The translations under genes were made by a program, and so were the position numbers. The notes below the pieces were generated by a model. The model worked only from the letters and a program-made list of their open reading frames with translations, had not been told where the DNA came from and did no database searches. A DNA stretch of 6,431 bases. It comes from Chitinophaga pinensis (lineage in GTDB: Bacteria; Planctomycetota; Phycisphaerae; Phycisphaerales; SM1A02). Positions 1 through 3,938 of the stretch are shown piece by piece. Position 1 is the stretch's first letter. Every line of letters begins with the position of its first letter. The stretch covers positions 1-6,431 of the forward strand of contig CALQCP020000143.1 of the NCBI GenBank assembly GCA_943329105.2. The letters are read 5' to 3'.

Positions 1-431
1 GAGGTTCCAAGTGTACTGATATTCACTACGCACCCGGCCCGGCGTTCCTTGAAGTGTGGCCATGCACGTGCAATCAGAAACGCCGGTGCAAACGCATTGT
101 GGAAGAACACTTCTTCAAGAAGTTCATTGTCGGTCGCTTCGATCGGCGCCCGTGGCGCAACGCCAGCACAATTGACAAGCGTGTCCAGCGCACCGCGTTC
201 CGCAATGGTTCGATCGATGACGCCATGCGCAGTCGCACTGTTGGCAAGATCACCAGTAATGACGATGGGCTGGCCACCAAGACACGCGCCGCAAGCAGCC
301 ACTGTCTCACGCAGTTTCGATTCCGTGCGGCCGACCAGGGTCAGCGCGTGTCCGTGTTCTGCTAACAGAATGGCAAGCGCCCGCCCGATACCGCTTCCCG
401 CGCCAGTGACGATGGTGATTGGAGTGCTCAT
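1..431 (-). CDS. Short-chain dehydrogenase/reductase (SDR), N-terminal part, cut by the window edge
   Basis: This is probably a cytoplasmic NAD(P)-dependent oxidoreductase of the classical SDR family; the substrate cannot be told from the fragment. The visible 143 residues begin MSTPITIVTGAGSGIG. They show the Rossmann dinucleotide-binding motif TGxxxGIG (residues 9-16), a GDL at 60-62 where the family has its adenine-ring-contacting Asp, NCAG at 87-90 (the family's NNAG structural motif), and Asn112 at the position of the active-site Asn. The strand before the catalytic Ser reads VVNIST, so the aligned catalytic position seems to be Thr140. The YxxxK motif would lie beyond the left edge. An Arg at 35 (VGRTESK) after the second strand hints at NADP(H) preference, which is weak evidence. 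The ATG at 431 is preceded by GAGG with a 9-base spacer, and it lies 21 bases after the rseP stop, so it is likely co-transcribed with rseP. The family is certain; the specific function is unknown. Confidence 0.93.
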   Translation of the reverse strand, partial: MSTPITIVTGAGSGIGRALAILLAEHGHALTLVGRTESKLRETVAACGACLGGQPIVITGDLANSATAHGVIDRTIAERGALDTLVNCAGVAPRAPIEATDNELLEEVFFHNAFAPAFLIARAWPHFKERRAGCVVNISTLGT

Positions 432-440
432 CGGTGCATG

Positions 441-444
441 CCTC
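441..444 (-). promoter_or_regulatory. Shine-Dalgarno site of the SDR gene
   Basis: On the minus strand the 21-base spacer after rseP contains GAGG, 9 bases before the ATG at 431. It supports that ATG as the start. An ATG a few bases upstream (at 439) is in another frame and reaches a stop after two codons. Confidence 0.6.
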
Positions 445-452
445 GGTCAGCG

Positions 453-2672
453 TTAGCCGCCTGAAAAGAGCCGCATGACATCGTTATAGAAAGTAAACAG
501 AAACAGGCTTCCAAGGAGCAATAGTCCCACCATGGTGGCTGCATTCTGGAACTTCAATGATGGCGCGCGACCAGTGACGTGCTCATAAATCAAGTACAGG
601 AACAATCCGCCGTCCACAATGGGAAGCGGTAGGAAATTCAACACCGCCAGATTGACGCTGATCATGGCTAGGAAGAACACCAGGTACAACGCACCGCGGT
701 CCACCACCCGTGACCCCAAGTGGACGATGCCCACCGGGCCGCGCAATTGTTCAACGCCGACGCTGCCGCGGAAGATGCGGTCCAGCGTGAGGTAGGTCAT
801 GACCACCATGGTCTTTGTCTGATGGAACCCCATGCGAACCGCAGTGATGGGATTGCCGTTCGCAGTGAGCCGGGTCATCAATGGATCAAAGATCGCCGCG
901 GTCACGGGTGACTCCCAGCCGAGCGCGTGAATAGCCGCAACATCCTCCTTGGCGATGACCAAGACAACGTTGCTGCGCTCATGTGCGGGCGTGGGTGCTT
1001 CGACTTCGATTTCTACCGATGCCCCCGCGCCCTGAGCGGCGGCGTCCTTGGTTGCCGCCAGGAGTGCTGCACGCATGGTGACCCAGTCGATGACCGCGGT
1101 GCCTGCAACACTTCGCACGGTGGTGCGCGGTAGCAAGGCGAGTGCGGCAACCGCAGTGGCGCGGTCGCCGTCTTTCTCGGTGGCAAGGCGATTGATGGTG
1201 CCGGTGGTAGCTGGAAGATCCAGTGCCGGGGCGATGATCACTCCAAACCGGCCGGCGCGATCCACCTTTGCGGTCAGGCGCGTTGGCTCGCCGCCACGCA
1301 ATACCACTACATCCGCCGTACCACCTGCATGGCTCGCCAACGCCGTGCGCAGTTGCGACATGCGTGGACCATCGACATTCTCAACGCGCAGCAGCACATC
1401 GCCCGAGCGCAAGGAGCCTTCATTGGCAGATCCGGCGGGCACGCGCTCGACACGCATGAGCGGAACCAGCCCCAACAGCCCACGATCGATCTCTGCTCCA
1501 TTGATTTCACTTGCGGGAGTGATCAGCACTTGCAGTTCCGGAATGGGCTGCAATGTGCGTGTCACCTCCGCGCCGGAAGCGGTGGTCCACTTGGTATCAA
1601 AGGGTGCACCAGCAGAGCGATCGGCGGCTTCGCCCAGCAGCACGGTGACGGATGGGGAGTTCGGAGCGCGTTCGCCCACGGAAACGGGGATGTACTGCTG
1701 AGTGACGCGTTGCGTCTGTGCGGTGCTCGTGCCGGAGGCTGGTTCAAGGATCTCGGTCAACTCGCGGAGCGGATCTGCTTTCGTCCCGGTCATCACTGGT
1801 CCAAGACCTGCAGATGCCAAGGTGGAATCAAAGACTTCTCGCTCTTCGCCGCGAACGGCACCGACCAGCCCGGACATGGCGGGCTCAATGCCGATGGCCA
1901 ACAATCCGCTGACCGCATCCTTGCGAGGAATCATGCGGAACGTGCGTTGCACAGTCATCCCGGCTTCATCAGCGCGCTGCACAGTAATGGTGAGCGCTTC
2001 ACCGGGGCGCGCCATGGCGCCGGCAATCTGGATGTCAGCGAACGTGAGCACTGGCTCGCCGTCGATCGCAGTGATGGCATCGCCAGCCTTCAGCCCGGCC
2101 GGTCCGCCTTCAGCCGGTTCGGCAGCAGCTGCGGGGGAACCGGCAGCAACTCGACCAACCACCGGTGCTTCAAAGCGAACGCCCACCATGAAGGTGAGCA
2201 CAAAGAGCGCAATCGCCAAGATCAGGTTGCATGTCACACCCGCGCTGACCACGATCATGCGCTTCCATACTGGTGCGCGTTGGAAACTGCGGCGTTCTTC
2301 AGAAACCCTGGCGGGGTCAAGGTCGTCTTGACCAAGCATGCGCACGTAGCCGCCGAGCGGAAGCGCGCGCAGTGACCATTCCGTCTCGCCGATTCCGTTG
2401 CGAGCCAGCTCTTCGTCGGTCATCTCAATGGCAGGCTTTCCGAAGCGCGCGATGGTGGAGGGATCAGTGGATCCCGCGCGCCAGCCGATGCCTGAGCGCC
2501 ATGCTCCAAGCACGGGACCCATGCCCACTGCAAAGCTTTCGCAGCGGATACCTGCCCAACGCGCAGCCATAAAGTGGCCGAGCTCATGGATGAAGATGAG
2601 AACCCCAAATCCCAGAAGGATGATGAGGACGTTCCAGCCGTTGGTAAGAATTTCCATGGTTGCGTGCGGCAC
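453..2672 (-). CDS. rseP: RseP-type site-2 intramembrane zinc metalloprotease (M50 family), enlarged form
   Basis: This inner-membrane protease would cut substrates within the membrane; in E. coli RseP cleaves the anti-sigma factor RseA and leftover signal peptides. The zinc site is complete: HELGH at residues 29-33 in the first membrane helix (about 14-38) and Asp687 in NFLPLPIVDGG (679-689), matching E. coli H22, E23, H26 and D402. The family block LPLGGYVRML is at 105-114. Further helices lie at about 137-164, 661-683 and 711-730. Two PDZ-like domains are visible, at about 170-247 (LKAGDAITAIDGEPV) and about 398-475 (LRSGDVLLRV). The protein has 739 residues against about 450 in E. coli. 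The excess is an insert of roughly 40 residues at 55-98, about 145 residues between the PDZ domains, and about 130 residues after the second. The GTG start at 2672 is chosen because GAGG lies 7 bases upstream; the ATG at 2657 (residue 6) has no good ribosome site. It lies 28 bases after dxr. Family assignment is secure; the physiological substrate here is unknown. Confidence 0.96.
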   Translation of the reverse strand: MPHATMEILTNGWNVLIILLGFGVLIFIHELGHFMAARWAGIRCESFAVGMGPVLGAWRSGIGWRAGSTDPSTIARFGKPAIEMTDEELARNGIGETEWSLRALPLGGYVRMLGQDDLDPARVSEERRSFQRAPVWKRMIVVSAGVTCNLILAIALFVLTFMVGVRFEAPVVGRVAAGSPAAAAEPAEGGPAGLKAGDAITAIDGEPVLTFADIQIAGAMARPGEALTITVQRADEAGMTVQRTFRMIPRKDAVSGLLAIGIEPAMSGLVGAVRGEEREVFDSTLASAGLGPVMTGTKADPLRELTEILEPASGTSTAQTQRVTQQYIPVSVGERAPNSPSVTVLLGEAADRSAGAPFDTKWTTASGAEVTRTLQPIPELQVLITPASEINGAEIDRGLLGLVPLMRVERVPAGSANEGSLRSGDVLLRVENVDGPRMSQLRTALASHAGGTADVVVLRGGEPTRLTAKVDRAGRFGVIIAPALDLPATTGTINRLATEKDGDRATAVAALALLPRTTVRSVAGTAVIDWVTMRAALLAATKDAAAQGAGASVEIEVEAPTPAHERSNVVLVIAKEDVAAIHALGWESPVTAAIFDPLMTRLTANGNPITAVRMGFHQTKTMVVMTYLTLDRIFRGSVGVEQLRGPVGIVHLGSRVVDRGALYLVFFLAMISVNLAVLNFLPLPIVDGGLFLYLIYEHVTGRAPSLKFQNAATMVGLLLLGSLFLFTFYNDVMRLFSGG

Positions 2673-2679
2673 GGATGTG

Positions 2680-2685
2680 CCTCAC
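2680..2685 (-). promoter_or_regulatory. Shine-Dalgarno site deciding the GTG start of rseP
   Basis: The minus strand reads GTGAGG here, followed by 7 bases and then GTG at 2672. The next in-frame ATG at 2657 is preceded by CCGCACGCAACC, which has no purine-rich match. The site therefore favours the GTG start, which adds five residues (MPHAT) before the first hydrophobic stretch. Confidence 0.6.
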
Positions 2686-2700
2686 GAAGCGTAGGCGAAC

Positions 2701-3897
2701 TTACCGCGTTGCGGTGGCGCTGTGTGCGGCGCGTTCGGCAACGCACATACGCGCGCACTCCCGCGCTTCGTAGTCTGCGGTCAGTACTTCGGCCAGCGTG
2801 TGCACTGCGCGCGCAGGCAGTCGGTCCAGTGAATCAGTGACCACCGCGGCGATATCTCCAAAGCGCAACGATCCGGCGATAAACGCCTCCACCGCGACCT
2901 CATTGGCAGCATTGAAGATGGCGCCTGAACTGCCGCCAGCATCGATCACTCGCTTGGCAAGGTTGATGGCCGGGAAGCGAGCATGGTCCACGGGTTCAAA
3001 TTCCAATACCCGCAAGGCATCCCACGCGATGGTGGGGCAGCAGCCAGGAAGCCGAGCCGGCCAAGTCAGGGCGTACTGAATGGGGTGCTTCATGCTCGGC
3101 GGGCTGAGTTGCGCGATGGTGCTGCCGTCGCGGAACTCGACGAATGAATGCACAATGCTCTGCGGGTGCACGATGGCATCAATGCGGTCGCTGGACAGGT
3201 CAAACAGCCAGTGCGCTTCGATGACTTCCAGACCCTTGTTCATCAAGCTGGCGCTGTCGATGGTGACCTTGCGGCCCATCTGCCAGGTGGGGTGACGCAG
3301 CGCTTCGGCCAGGGTGGCGTTGGCGGTGCGCTCGGGGCTCCAGGTACGGAACGGACCACCGCTTGCGGTGAGCACCAGCCGATCCACTTCGCGCAGGGTG
3401 CCTGCCCGCAGGCATTGGAATACCGCGCTGTGCTCGCTGTCGACTGGCAGCAGTTTCACGCCCTTGCGAGCGACCGCCTCTTGGACCACCGATCCCGCGG
3501 CAACCAGCGTTTCCTTGTTGGCAAGCGCAATATCGCAACCGCGTTCAATGGCTGCCAGTACCGGCGCAAGGCCGGCAACGCCAACCATGGAGGCCATCAC
3601 CATGTCGCCGGGTTGCGCAACGCGGTCAATCAATTCCAGGGCCGCGTCTGGCCCAGTGATGATGCGAAGTGACGCAGGAAGCGCGCTGCTGGAACTGGTG
3701 TCCGCCAACGCAACATCATGAACGCCGAACTGCGCTGCCTGCTGAGCGAGAAGTGTTGCGTTACTGCCCGCGGCAAGTCCCACCACGGTGTAGCGGGGCG
3801 CATCATCCTGCTGAGCAAGATGTGCCACCACCTCCAGCGTGGCGGTGCCAATTGATCCAGTGGATCCGAGGATGATGAGGCGCCGCGTTTCAGTCAT
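2701..3897 (-). CDS. dxr: 1-deoxy-D-xylulose-5-phosphate reductoisomerase
   Basis: This cytoplasmic enzyme makes the first committed step of the MEP isoprenoid pathway: NADPH-dependent rearrangement and reduction of 1-deoxy-D-xylulose 5-phosphate to 2-C-methyl-D-erythritol 4-phosphate, with a divalent metal ion. The product has 398 residues, the same as E. coli Dxr. NADPH binding is shown by GSTGSIG at 11-17, and ALANKET lies at 124-130. The metal ligands are Asp153 and Glu155 (PVDSEHSA) and Glu224. Substrate-binding residues are seen as Ser179 in TASGGPFR, His202 in HPTWQMG, and Ser215, Asn220 and Lys221 in IDSASLMNKGLE. All sit at a constant offset of 7 from the E. coli numbering in this part. 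HPQSIVH follows at 244-250. The ATG at 3897 is chosen because AGGA lies 5 bases before it and GSTGSIG then begins at the usual distance; an in-frame TTG at 3915 is less likely. The gene starts 41 bases after the ribonuclease stop and ends 28 bases before rseP, a common dxr-rseP pairing. No defect is visible. Confidence 0.98.
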   Translation of the reverse strand: MTETRRLIILGSTGSIGTATLEVVAHLAQQDDAPRYTVVGLAAGSNATLLAQQAAQFGVHDVALADTSSSSALPASLRIITGPDAALELIDRVAQPGDMVMASMVGVAGLAPVLAAIERGCDIALANKETLVAAGSVVQEAVARKGVKLLPVDSEHSAVFQCLRAGTLREVDRLVLTASGGPFRTWSPERTANATLAEALRHPTWQMGRKVTIDSASLMNKGLEVIEAHWLFDLSSDRIDAIVHPQSIVHSFVEFRDGSTIAQLSPPSMKHPIQYALTWPARLPGCCPTIAWDALRVLEFEPVDHARFPAINLAKRVIDAGGSSGAIFNAANEVAVEAFIAGSLRFGDIAAVVTDSLDRLPARAVHTLAEVLTADYEARECARMCVAERAAHSATATR

Positions 3898-3902
3898 GCG
3901 AT

Positions 3903-3906
3903 TCCT
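3903..3906 (-). promoter_or_regulatory. Shine-Dalgarno site of dxr
   Basis: The minus strand has AGGA followed by ATCGC and the ATG at 3897. The site lies inside the 18-base extension that a TTG start at 3915 would translate, so it argues for the ATG. Confidence 0.6.
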
Positions 3907-3938
3907 GAGTGACAAGGCCGACCAGCGCCCGAGTGTCT

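Noticed and set aside
49..456. Plus-strand open frame of 135 codons at the left end
   Set aside because: It is antisense to the SDR, whose TGxxxGIG and NCAG motifs are clear in the minus-strand frame.
1329..2375. Open reading frame of 348 codons on the plus strand opposite rseP
   Set aside because: It lies fully antisense to a gene with intact catalytic motifs, its product shows no recognisable family pattern, and long antisense frames are common in GC-rich DNA.
3898..3915. Extended dxr start at TTG 3915 (adding MSLRNR)
   Set aside because: The AGGA site lies inside this extension at proper distance from the ATG at 3897, and the family normally begins a few residues before GSTGSIG.
3898..3938. 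Terminator or promoter between the ribonuclease and dxr
   Set aside because: I see no stable inverted repeat with a following T run, and no convincing -35/-10 pair within these 41 bases.
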